Notes under the pieces: generated by a model
Told to the model about the DNA's origin: nothing
The model's database searches: none
Seen by the model: the letters and a program-made list of their open reading frames with translations, nothing else
Assembly: GCA_030831725.1 (NCBI GenBank)
Contig: JAURKN010000128.1
Span: forward strand, 1-17,770
Direction of reading: 5' to 3'
From: Ferruginibacter sp.
GTDB taxonomy: Bacteria > Bacteroidota > Bacteroidia > Chitinophagales > Chitinophagaceae
DNA length: 17,770 bases
Translations under genes and position numbers: made by a program
Shown: positions 1 to 6,745 of the stretch, in pieces
How the letters are laid out: every line of letters begins with the position of its first letter
Numbering within the stretch: the stretch's first letter is position 1

Positions 1-178
1 GGAAGGCCCATCGGATATGATCATGGCACTGGGAAAAGAGGATAAAAAGATTTATGTGGTTCCTTCTCTCGGGATAGTCGCGGTCAGATTGGGCGATGCC
101 GCTGAAACAGTTACACTAGGCCCTTCCAGCTTCGACAATGAGTTTTGGAGAAGGATGAAAGCGGCGATTCGTTATTAG
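1..178 (+). CDS. C-terminal fragment of a serine hydrolase (beta-lactamase-related family)
   Basis: An open frame runs in from the left edge (first full codon at 2) and stops at TAG 176-178, leaving 58 residues. The visible tail contains KIYVVPSLGIVAVRLGD followed by SSFDNEFWRRM. This pattern (a lysine, a hydrophobic strand with a PS turn, a second strand ending VRLGD or VRxG, then an F-D-x-x-F/L-W helix) is typical of the last strands and helix of class C beta-lactamase-like serine hydrolases, which Bacteroidota carry in many copies. The catalytic SxxK and YxN motifs would lie upstream, outside the window, so enzymatic activity cannot be judged. The family call rests on recognising this C-terminal signature only; any penicillin-binding or esterase function is open. 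Confidence 0.6.
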   Translation, partial: EGPSDMIMALGKEDKKIYVVPSLGIVAVRLGDAAETVTLGPSSFDNEFWRRMKAAIRY

Positions 179-182
179 TTCC

Positions 183-424
183 TGTTGAAGATTTAGAATT
201 AGAAATTTAGAATTTAGAAATTTAGAATTTAGGATTAGAAATTTAGAATTTAGAATTAGGGATTAGAAATTTAGGATTTAGAATTAGAAATTTAGGATCT
301 CAAATCATTAATCTAAAATCATTAATCTAAAATCACAAATCCCAAATCATTAATCTAAAATCATTAATCTAAAATCACAAATCCCAAATCATTAATCCCA
401 AATCACAAATCTCAAATCATAACT
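183..424. repeat. AT-rich heptameric intergenic repeat with a C-free left arm and a G-free right arm
   Basis: This block fills almost the whole gap between the two flanking plus-strand genes. From 183 to 298 there is no C: the left arm is a chain of short units starting with G, such as GAATTTA, GAAATTTA, GGATTA and GAATTA. From 297 to 424 there is no G: the right arm is a chain of units ending in C, mainly ATTAATC, TAAAATC and ACAAATC, with C spaced about every seven bases. Read on the opposite strand, the right arm is again a chain of G-initial A/T heptamers (GATTAAT, GATTTTA, GATTTGT). The block is therefore an imperfect inverted pair switching strand near 297-299. The transcript could fold into a long, weak A-U-rich hairpin. 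I see no open frame, IS terminal repeat or conserved spacer. Function unknown. Confidence 0.85.
302..385 (+). repeat. Perfect 42-bp tandem duplication inside the intergenic repeat
   Basis: Bases 302-343 and 344-385 are identical over 42 bases. Each copy is six heptads (AAATC, then ATTAATC and TAAAATC twice each, then ACAAATC) closed by CC. A third, shortened copy follows from 386 to about 413; it lacks one TAAAATC-ATTAATC step and has single-base changes. The identity of the two full copies suggests a recent slippage or unequal-crossover duplication. Confidence 0.9.
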
Positions 425-426
425 GA

Positions 427-1035
427 ATGAATTATAAATACCTGGCTCTCGGCGATAGTTACACCATTGGAGAACAAGTGCCATTACATGACAGTTTTCC
501 TTATCAAACGATCCAAATTTTAAGACAAGCTCATGGAAATCAACATGAATTTTATCCGCCGGAGATTATTGCCAAAACAGGCTGGACTACCGATGAGCTT
601 GATGCGCAAATCATACAAACCCAATTTTTATCCGAATATGATTTCGTGAGTCTGTTGATTGGTGTGAATAATCAATATCGAGGAAGGAATGTGGAGAATT
701 ACAAATCGGAATTTCATGCCTTGTTGAAAAAGGCCATTCAATTTGCCGGTCATCGAAGCAACAGGGTTTTTGTGCTCAGTATTCCGGATTGGAGCATTAC
801 CCCTTTTGCGGCTGAAAGAGACCAGGCTCAAATCGCCGCTGAAATTGATGAGTATAATCAAGCCTGTCGATATATTGCTGAATCCGAAAATGTACAATTC
901 ATCGACATCACAGCATCTCAAAGAGCAGATGGAACCGATCCTTCATTTATCGCAACCGATGGATTACACCCATCCGGATTGGAATATGCCAAATGGGCAA
1001 AAGCGCTGAGCGCATCTATTACAAAATCATTGTAA
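427..1035 (+). CDS. SGNH/GDSL-type lipase/esterase-like hydrolase
   Basis: A 202-residue protein, the usual size of a single-domain SGNH hydrolase. Block I is LALGDSYTIGE at residues 6-16, with S11 as the presumed nucleophile. Block II glycine is G52 in KTGWTTDEL. Block III reads LLIGVNNQYRG, with N81 at the oxyanion-hole position. Block V is TDGLHPSG near the C-terminus, with D178 and H181 completing the triad. No signal peptide is visible, so it is probably cytoplasmic. The family covers esterases, lysophospholipases, acetyl-xylan and rhamnogalacturonan deacetylases; substrate cannot be read from the sequence. The ATG at 427 opens directly on block I, so the start is well supported, but no Shine-Dalgarno site or clear promoter is seen because the repeat block ends only two bases upstream. 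It converges on the YjbR-like gene across 98 bp in which I see no hairpin. Confidence 0.9.
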   Translation: MNYKYLALGDSYTIGEQVPLHDSFPYQTIQILRQAHGNQHEFYPPEIIAKTGWTTDELDAQIIQTQFLSEYDFVSLLIGVNNQYRGRNVENYKSEFHALLKKAIQFAGHRSNRVFVLSIPDWSITPFAAERDQAQIAAEIDEYNQACRYIAESENVQFIDITASQRADGTDPSFIATDGLHPSGLEYAKWAKALSASITKSL

Positions 1036-1133
1036 GGAAAGTTTGATTGATAGATATATGCAGATTCATATAATGTTGAAGCGACTCATCAAATAAATTA
1101 GGATTACATAGAAGATGTCGGATATTACGGCTA

Positions 1134-1469
1134 TTATGTTTTCTTCTTTTTCCCTGCGACAAGATCATAAGACATCTTAATCATTTCCTTTTGCAGTTTT
1201 GTTGAAACCGTAGCGTTGGATAAAACCGTATTCCAATGTTTCTTATTCATGTGATATCCTGGGAAAACCGCATCCGGAAATTCTTCTCTCCATTCAATCG
1301 CCTTATCGGGATCACATTTCACATTGAACTGAGTTTCGGACTCATCCAATGGCAGCAGCAAAAACATTTTTTGATTTGCTTTAAATACAAGTACAGTCTC
1401 TCCAAATGGAAATCCTTCTGTCACATCCGGTAGCGAGATGGCGAATTCCCTTATTTCTTCAACATTCAT
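1134..1469 (-). CDS. MmcQ/YjbR family protein (DUF419-type)
   Basis: A 111-residue protein matching the small MmcQ/YjbR family. Visible hallmarks are the N-terminal helix followed by LPDVTEGFPFGETVLVFKA (residues 13-31), the strand KMFLLLPLD (34-42), and the family signature PGYHMNKKHWNTV at 70-82, followed by a helix of about 15 residues. The fold resembles a double-wing DNA-binding domain, and annotations often say DNA-binding, but no molecular role is firmly established for the family. The lysine-rich end (KKKKT) is normal for such tails. The gene stands alone: a hairpin separates it from the upstream surface-protein gene, so it probably has its own promoter. Only a near-match to the -7 box (TATTATTG, one mismatch) lies five bases before the ATG. 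Confidence 0.88.
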   Translation of the reverse strand: MNVEEIREFAISLPDVTEGFPFGETVLVFKANQKMFLLLPLDESETQFNVKCDPDKAIEWREEFPDAVFPGYHMNKKHWNTVLSNATVSTKLQKEMIKMSYDLVAGKKKKT

Positions 1470-1485
1470 ATGATCAATAATAAGA

Positions 1486-1512
1486 AAATGCCTCCCATAA
1501 AGAGAGGCATTT
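1486..1512 (-). terminator. Hairpin terminator after the 832-residue surface-protein gene
   Basis: A 9-bp perfect stem (AAATGCCTC at 1486-1494 with GAGGCATTT at 1504-1512) closes a 9-base loop. On the minus strand it is followed at once by a U-rich tail (TCTTATTATT) and lies 21 bases past the stop of the upstream gene, as expected of an intrinsic terminator. On the plus strand a T7 run follows only after a gap of nine bases, so activity in that direction is less likely. Confidence 0.8.
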
Positions 1513-1533
1513 GGTATTTGGTTTTTTTAGGAA

Positions 1534-4032
1534 TTATCTGATGACGGTGATGTCGGTTTTCTTGACAATCACTCGCTTGTCTAACAATCTGAATTCAATC
1601 ACACCATAGTAAGTACCATCAGGAACCGGCTTGTTCTTGTATGTTCCATCCCAATCGTTTCTGTAATTCTTACTTTCAAACACTTTACTTCCATAACGGT
1701 TGAAGACAGTAACAACTACATTCTCGAGACAGTCGTATTGGTCATAAACCTGCCATTTGTCGTTCAATCCATCGTTATTTGGCGTGAATGCATTTCTTAC
1801 ACGGATACAATAAGGTATAACGGTTACGGTTATCTGATCACTTGCCGTACAACCCGAAGCGTTAGTCGCTGTAATGGTGTATGTAGTAGTTACCAAAGGC
1901 GTTGCAGTTGGGTTAGGTACTGAAGTGGAAGACAACGTATTGTCTACCGGAGAAGATGTCCAAGTATATGTGCTTGCTCCCGTAACCGTAGCATTCAGTT
2001 GAACAGTTTCGCCATACACAATACTTACATCATTACCTGCATTCACCTGTACCTGAGATTGAGTGGTGATATTCACCGTTTCAGTTACGGTACATTGTCC
2101 AAGTGTTGCAGTGAGTGTATAAGTTGATACGCCAAGTCCGGAAGGTGTGGCAATCGGACTAGCGATGTTGTTGTTGTTCAAACCATTACCGGACCAGCTG
2201 TAGCTTGTGGCATTTCCGGTTGTGGTGAGTTCTACAGATCCGCCGAAGCAGATTGTCGTATCAGTTCTTGAAGATACAGTGAGATCGTTGGTGAGAGAAA
2301 CGATTTGTTGTGAAGTAGCCACACATCCGTTGGCATCTCTTACCGTTATGGTGTACGTACCCTCAGTTACGGTGAAGTTGGGAGAAGACTGGTAAGCTCC
2401 GCCGTTCAAACTGTATTCATATGCGATTGTACCACCAATGGCTTCCATTTGAATGCTTCCATTAGGTGTTGCGGAACAAGTTGAATTGACTGTTGATCCA
2501 GACAATGCTAATGCGATTGGTTGCAATACGCGGATCAAGGTGTCTCGAGTACAACCAGTGTTGTCTTTGATACGGATGGTGTAATCTCCAGCGGCAAGGT
2601 TGTTGAACAATCCGCTGTTTTGATACGTTGCGCCACCATTAATGGAATACTGGAATGGAGCTGTTCCGTTGTTGCCTGTTGCATTGATGGAACCGTTGGT
2701 TTGTCCATTACATTTAACACTTGAAATGGTATAATTTCCTGACACCAGATTCGGATCTGCAGGAATTGTGATACTTGTAGTTGCAGTACATGTACCTCCA
2801 ACCTCTCTATATTTGATATTGTAAGTACCGGGAGGCAAATTGAACACACTTGAATTCTGCCATGTCTGTCCGTTGTTAGAGGAGAATTCAAATGGACCAG
2901 GTGCTCCACTTACGAAGATGGCAGCACTTCCTACTCCCAAGTTTGCGCAAGAAGCAGGAATGATCGCAGAAGTCGCACCCAAAGGATTGTTTGAAATCAC
3001 ACGAACCGTATCTGTTCCATAGACAAATGCGGCAGGATTGTTGAATTGGGCGTATTTAGACTTAACAATGTATGTGGTTGTTCCCTGAGGACAAACATTC
3101 GGGAAGGAAACTTCAAAAGTTTGGTTACCGATATTCAAGGTATCACCGGTAGAAATCAAAGTTCCATTCAAATCATATAGCTCAACGCTTCTGAGGAGAG
3201 TTGGTCCGACAGCCGGCACGAATCTCCAGCTTTCATTCATTCCTTGTGAACCCCAGCTTGGACCGGTTGCGGTTCTTCCTGGAGGCATGATACCTTTATC
3301 CTTGTTTGCATTCTGCAATCCAATCATTTTTCTTCCGCTGTTCCAACCTGAACATTGTTCCAAATCAAAAACAAATACTTCAATAATACCCAAACCTTCA
3401 TACAAAACGATTTGGTGGGTATTGTTGATGTTGGCGTTGCAAGGGTTGAAAAGAGGTGATTTATAAACACTAAATACAAAACGACGATGTGGCGCAGTTC
3501 CAGTTACTTCATATTTGATGCGCTGGTTTGGAGATGTGTTAACCGAAGGATCAAGGTCATGAAAAACGCCCATAATCAAAGATTTGTCATAATCTATGCT
3601 GGGTACATTGCCCGCAGGATCCATGTCCCAGTGTGCGAAATTCCCCGCTTCGGCAACATCAAAGGATAAGAATCCATTGGTGCTTACTATAAGGGAGTTG
3701 TATGGAGATGCCGCATCATCATAAAAGGGGAATGCAAATGGAATAGGAATCGCAGCCGAGTAACGATCATCAATAGTAAGCGTAACAGGTGTTCCAGGTG
3801 TATTCGGACTTACATAGGGTTTAAAGCATCCTCCTGGTCCGGTTAATGGATTCACCACATAATTGCTGGTTGAAGAACGAACATCAGGTATTCTTGCTTT
3901 CAGTGTTAAGCAAGGATTTGCACATCCATCGATAACGGTATCTCTGGAGCAGGAAAAAGAAAATCCGGTTTGTGCATTGGCAGTCAATTGACCTAAAAAG
4001 ATGCATGACAGGATGTAAAGTAGCTTTCTCAT
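1534..4032 (-). CDS. Type IX-secreted surface protein with SprB-like repeats and gliding-motility-type C-terminal domain
   Basis: An 832-residue exported protein. Residues 1-20 are a Sec signal peptide (MRKLLYILSC... cleaved near NAQ). Residues about 25-345 form a cysteine-containing N-terminal region with FPFYDD, STNGFLSFD and GVFHDLDP strands, resembling Bacteroidota surface-protein beta domains. Three SprB-type repeats follow at about 352-425, 430-503 and 508-578; each has CN/CS-x-GS near the start, a YSxNGG-x-YQ core, and GTYTI or GDYTI before a C-terminal cysteine. Two Ig/PKD-like domains come next (about 585-657 and 660-738). The end, from NAFTPNNDGLND (747-758) through NRYGSKVFES, DWDGTYK and the final DITVIR, is a type B gliding-motility-associated C-terminal domain, the type IX secretion signal. 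It lies 28 bp behind the porP/sprF-like gene, its likely export partner. Role inferred: adhesin or surface-filament component; gliding itself is not shown. Confidence 0.92.
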   Translation of the reverse strand: MRKLLYILSCIFLGQLTANAQTGFSFSCSRDTVIDGCANPCLTLKARIPDVRSSTSNYVVNPLTGPGGCFKPYVSPNTPGTPVTLTIDDRYSAAIPIPFAFPFYDDAASPYNSLIVSTNGFLSFDVAEAGNFAHWDMDPAGNVPSIDYDKSLIMGVFHDLDPSVNTSPNQRIKYEVTGTAPHRRFVFSVYKSPLFNPCNANINNTHQIVLYEGLGIIEVFVFDLEQCSGWNSGRKMIGLQNANKDKGIMPPGRTATGPSWGSQGMNESWRFVPAVGPTLLRSVELYDLNGTLISTGDTLNIGNQTFEVSFPNVCPQGTTTYIVKSKYAQFNNPAAFVYGTDTVRVISNNPLGATSAIIPASCANLGVGSAAIFVSGAPGPFEFSSNNGQTWQNSSVFNLPPGTYNIKYREVGGTCTATTSITIPADPNLVSGNYTISSVKCNGQTNGSINATGNNGTAPFQYSINGGATYQNSGLFNNLAAGDYTIRIKDNTGCTRDTLIRVLQPIALALSGSTVNSTCSATPNGSIQMEAIGGTIAYEYSLNGGAYQSSPNFTVTEGTYTITVRDANGCVATSQQIVSLTNDLTVSSRTDTTICFGGSVELTTTGNATSYSWSGNGLNNNNIASPIATPSGLGVSTYTLTATLGQCTVTETVNITTQSQVQVNAGNDVSIVYGETVQLNATVTGASTYTWTSSPVDNTLSSTSVPNPTATPLVTTTYTITATNASGCTASDQITVTVIPYCIRVRNAFTPNNDGLNDKWQVYDQYDCLENVVVTVFNRYGSKVFESKNYRNDWDGTYKNKPVPDGTYYGVIEFRLLDKRVIVKKTDITVIR

Positions 4033-4060
4033 TATGAATAGTATAGATTGTTAGATGGAA

Positions 4061-4960
4061 TTATTTTTTCTTAAGATCGAATTGCAACCCGATTTCATGC
4101 GAACCTGAACCGGCTTCGAATGCACTTATTGGTGAGTTGTAAATATCATACGAATATGATAGGCGAAGACGCTGCAATATTTTTGCACCTGCCTGCAAAC
4201 TCCACAATTGATTGATTCTATAGTTCATAGCCCACCAAAGTTTATCCTGATAATCCAATTTCGCACCAAGGTCAAATTCGGTTGGTGAATTTTCAATTAC
4301 CCTCAGCATGGCGAATGGAATAAGATAAATATCCTCACCTGTTTGAATCTTATAGTTTGCATTAATGTTGTAGTGACGATATAATTTTCCACCTAGTTTT
4401 GAATTGGGCACATCAGAGAGTTGAAGCTTTGATTGCATGAGTTGACTGGCGGAAATACCTGCTGTCAATTTATCATTGGTCCAGTAAACACCAACGCCCG
4501 CATCCATGGCAAATTTATTTTGAGCACCGCTGATTGCCGGATCACCACTTACTGTAGAGGAAATTTTGGATTTATCAATCGCGTATTGCAATCCCCTTAA
4601 CTCAAGTCCGATACCAAACTTACTTTTTTGGTCTTTGGAAATGATGTGATAAGAATAAGCGATTTGAACGCCTGTTCTGCTTGTCGGACCTGTCTCATCG
4701 CGATACAGATAAGTAGCGATTCCGGAGTTGAATTTTTTCAAATCGAAATCTCCATATACCATAGTGGTTTTTGGGTTACCCGGGAAGGAAGTCCACATGC
4801 TCCGATGGGCCACACCCACCCTGTTGGCAGATGACATCCCTGCGGCAGCAGGATTATACATTGTGTTGTGCTGCATCAGCTGGCTCATGAAATGAAGCTG
4901 CTGAGCTTTTACCATAATCGCTCCGAACAAGATCAGTGCGACCAATAAAATTTTTCTCAT
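4061..4960 (-). CDS. PorP/SprF family type IX secretion-associated outer-membrane protein
   Basis: A 299-residue protein with a signal peptide (residues 1-19, cleaved at VKA-Q) and then the family opening QQLHFMSQLMQHNTMYNPAAAG (motif YNPAAAG at 35-41). The rest is a series of alternating amphipathic strands with aromatic ends, as expected of a beta-barrel, ending in HEIGLQFDLKK. Length and layout match PorP/SprF proteins. In Flavobacterium johnsoniae, SprF is required for surface delivery of SprB, and genes of this family commonly sit next to substrates with type B C-terminal domains. The next gene downstream, 28 bp away, encodes exactly such a substrate, so the two are probably one transcript and one export unit. 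The core machine (PorK/L/M/N, SprA) is not in the window. Confidence 0.93.
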   Translation of the reverse strand: MRKILLVALILFGAIMVKAQQLHFMSQLMQHNTMYNPAAAGMSSANRVGVAHRSMWTSFPGNPKTTMVYGDFDLKKFNSGIATYLYRDETGPTSRTGVQIAYSYHIISKDQKSKFGIGLELRGLQYAIDKSKISSTVSGDPAISGAQNKFAMDAGVGVYWTNDKLTAGISASQLMQSKLQLSDVPNSKLGGKLYRHYNINANYKIQTGEDIYLIPFAMLRVIENSPTEFDLGAKLDYQDKLWWAMNYRINQLWSLQAGAKILQRLRLSYSYDIYNSPISAFEAGSGSHEIGLQFDLKKK

Positions 4961-4997
4961 AGTCGTTTTGTTAATAAAACATGAATGGGTTATACGC

Positions 4998-5033
4998 TAA
5001 AAGTAGTCAAAATTGTCATATCTGCGTCAAAAA
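4998..5033 (-). promoter_or_regulatory. Candidate promoter of the porP/sprF-like operon
   Basis: On the minus strand, TTTTTG (complement of 5028-5033) is followed after 22 bases by TACTTTTA (complement of 4998-5005). The second element differs from the Bacteroidota -7 consensus TAnnTTTG at one base. The predicted start would leave a leader of roughly 30 bases before the ATG at 4960. It lies in the only non-coding gap upstream of the operon. Confidence 0.45.
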
Positions 5034-5043
5034 TTAGAAATTT

Positions 5044-5646
5044 CTACTGCTGTTTTTTACAAACAACACCCCTCAACTCGTTGACTCTGTATTCAAACTC
5101 CTCTGCCTTGGTTTTGGGCACAGATACTTTGATGCAACAAAACAAGTTTACTTCCTGAGATTCAGGATGTGCCCCGAATTGCCTCAGAAAAACCATCACA
5201 TCGTTCATTGTCAAATAGTCAAATTCCAGTACAAAATGAGCAAGTAAAGGTTTCTGAACAAATGGAACCGTTTGCAAGGCAAGACTGCTGGCTGTTTTAT
5301 ACGCATTGATCAATCCGGGAACACCTAGCAATGTTCCCCCAAAATAACGCACAACCACGATGGCCACATGGGTTAATTGATGACTGTCTATCTGTCCTAG
5401 AATGGGCTTCCCGGCACTCCCCGAAGGCTCTCCATCGTCAAATGCACGAAATGTTTCCCCGGAAAAACCAAGCCGATAAGCGAAACAATGATGCACCGCT
5501 TTAGGATGCTCTTTTTTAAGTTCAGACAACCTCAACTTAAAAGCGTCTGTATCAGCTATGGGAAAAGCATATGCAATAAACTTTGATCCACGATCCTTGA
5601 ACTCAGCAATCGACTCTTTCTCAATGGTTTGATAATATGAATTCAT
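5044..5646 (-). CDS. yigZ: YigZ/IMPACT family protein
   Basis: A 200-residue protein with the two landmarks of the YigZ/IMPACT family: FDDGEPSGSAGKPIL (residues 69-83) and the UPF0029 signature VVVRYFGGTLLGVPGL (97-112). The N-terminal domain, with the KFIAYAFPI strand and an HHCFAYR motif at 52-58, is the ribosomal-protein-S5-like fold; residues from about 135 on form the smaller ferredoxin-like C-terminal domain. Eukaryotic IMPACT regulates the eIF2-alpha kinase GCN2; the bacterial role is not settled, although nucleic-acid or translation-related functions have been proposed. The gene begins 10 bp after the stop of ribD on the same strand and is probably co-transcribed with it. AGGAAAAG lies about four bases before the ATG, one of few purine-rich leaders here. 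Confidence 0.92.
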   Translation of the reverse strand: MNSYYQTIEKESIAEFKDRGSKFIAYAFPIADTDAFKLRLSELKKEHPKAVHHCFAYRLGFSGETFRAFDDGEPSGSAGKPILGQIDSHQLTHVAIVVVRYFGGTLLGVPGLINAYKTASSLALQTVPFVQKPLLAHFVLEFDYLTMNDVMVFLRQFGAHPESQEVNLFCCIKVSVPKTKAEEFEYRVNELRGVVCKKQQ

Positions 5647-5656
5647 GAATCTTTTC

Positions 5657-6706
5657 CTACTTATTTTGATAATATCTTATAACATCCGTTCCTAAATTGG
5701 CTTCAGTAATCAAATTTTCCGATTTGAGCTGAGGAGCAAATACACAGTCATTGTTTTTTGATAAATATTCCTTCTCCGAAACAATCACCCGCGCCTCGTC
5801 CCACAATCCTGCATCTATGAAACGTTGATGGGTGATGGCTCCCCCTTCCACCAACAATGATCCGATTCCTTTTTGAAACAGAATGAAAAGAACTTGTCGA
5901 AGCCAGTCTTCATTTCTCCCTACCTGAACGTATTCCACAAATTCGGTGCTTTCATACTCCTCGTGGGTGAACACAATGGTTTTCTGATTCCCTTGCAATA
6001 CTTTGCTTTGTTCAGGCATCTTTCCATTGGGATCAAAAACCACTCTTACAGGGTTCTTTCCAGTCCACTTCCTGTTGTTCAATTGAGGATCATCATTAAT
6101 TACCGTATTAATGCCCACAGCGATTGCATCTTCCTCACTTCTCCATTTATGAACCATCCTATTGGTAAGATCGCAGCTTATCTTCATCGGCTCTCCATTG
6201 TCAGCAGAAATGACGCCATTGGAAGTTTGCGCCCATTTTAAAATGATATAAGGCCTGTGATGAAGTTGGTTGCAGAAAAATCGGGCATTCAATTGTTTGG
6301 CTTCTTTTTCCAAAATACCAACCATAACATCCACTCCAGCGGCTTTTAATTTCATGTAACCGGTACCGTTGACTTTCTCAAACGGATCAAGAGATCCTAT
6401 TACTACTTTTTTTATGCCTGAATGTAAAATAAGATCGGAACAAGGTGGTGTTTTGCCGAAATGATTGCATGGTTCAAGGGAAACATACAATGTGGATGAT
6501 GAAATATATTTTTTGTCTTGTTCTGCAACGGAAGCTATGGCATTCACTTCCGCATGTGGACCACCGATTCGCTGATGAAATCCTTCACCGATTATTCTTC
6601 CCTCGTGCACCAATACAGCACCGACCATTGGATTGGGTGACACGTCCCCTCTGCCAAGTGCCGCAAGCTGCAAACAACGGTGCATAAATATTTGGTGAAT
6701 GTCCAT
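5657..6706 (-). CDS. ribD: Bifunctional riboflavin biosynthesis deaminase/reductase RibD
   Basis: A 349-residue protein that catalyses two successive steps of riboflavin synthesis: deamination of the pyrimidine and NADPH-dependent reduction of the ribosyl side chain. The N-terminal zinc deaminase carries PNPMVGAVLV (residues 24-33), HAE at 51-53 (zinc ligand and catalytic Glu) and PCNHFGKTPPC at 79-89 (zinc cysteines C80 and C89). The reductase domain starts near 146 with RPYIILKWAQTSNG and includes GINTVINDDPQLNNR and the C-terminal LLVEGGAITHQRFI. The frame stays open 49 codons further upstream, but the ATG at 6706 (MDIHQIFMHRC) matches the family start; the longer form would run into prmC. 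It is divergent from prmC and followed 10 bp later by yigZ. Confidence 0.95.
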   Translation of the reverse strand: MDIHQIFMHRCLQLAALGRGDVSPNPMVGAVLVHEGRIIGEGFHQRIGGPHAEVNAIASVAEQDKKYISSSTLYVSLEPCNHFGKTPPCSDLILHSGIKKVVIGSLDPFEKVNGTGYMKLKAAGVDVMVGILEKEAKQLNARFFCNQLHHRPYIILKWAQTSNGVISADNGEPMKISCDLTNRMVHKWRSEEDAIAVGINTVINDDPQLNNRKWTGKNPVRVVFDPNGKMPEQSKVLQGNQKTIVFTHEEYESTEFVEYVQVGRNEDWLRQVLFILFQKGIGSLLVEGGAITHQRFIDAGLWDEARVIVSEKEYLSKNNDCVFAPQLKSENLITEANLGTDVIRYYQNK

Positions 6707-6711
6707 TGGAA

Positions 6712-6719
6712 CAAATGTA
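6712..6719 (-). promoter_or_regulatory. -7 promoter box of ribD
   Basis: On the minus strand TACATTTG fits the Bacteroidota -7 consensus TAnnTTTG exactly and ends five bases (TTCCA) before the ATG of ribD. Transcription would then start at or next to the start codon, giving a leaderless or nearly leaderless mRNA. A convincing -33 TTG at the expected distance is not seen. Confidence 0.5.
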
Positions 6720-6733
6720 GCAAGAAAATAACC

Positions 6734-6741
6734 TAAGTTTG
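6734..6741 (+). promoter_or_regulatory. -7 promoter box of prmC
   Basis: TAAGTTTG fits TAnnTTTG exactly and ends four bases (TTTT) before the ATG at 6746, so the transcript would begin at the start codon. The only upstream TTG (6706-6708) is 25 bases away, longer than usual. The box faces the opposite-strand ribD box across 14 bp. Confidence 0.5.
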
Positions 6742-6745
6742 TTTT

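Noticed and set aside
302..413. The 42-bp repeats as a small CRISPR array
   Set aside because: The copies are directly abutting with no unique spacers, are pure A/T/C heptads, and no cas gene is present.
1036..1133. RNA gene or bidirectional terminator in the convergent gap after the GDSL gene
   Set aside because: I could find no cloverleaf, strong stem or U-run in these 98 bases.
2535..2909. Overlapping open frame of 124 codons on the same strand as the surface-protein gene
   Set aside because: It lies in another frame inside repetitive SprB-like coding sequence, and its translation shows no recognisable features.
5036..5045. Palindrome AGAAATTTCT at the end of yigZ as a terminator
   Set aside because: It is a short A/T palindrome without a loop and has no GC-rich stem, so it would not form a stable hairpin.
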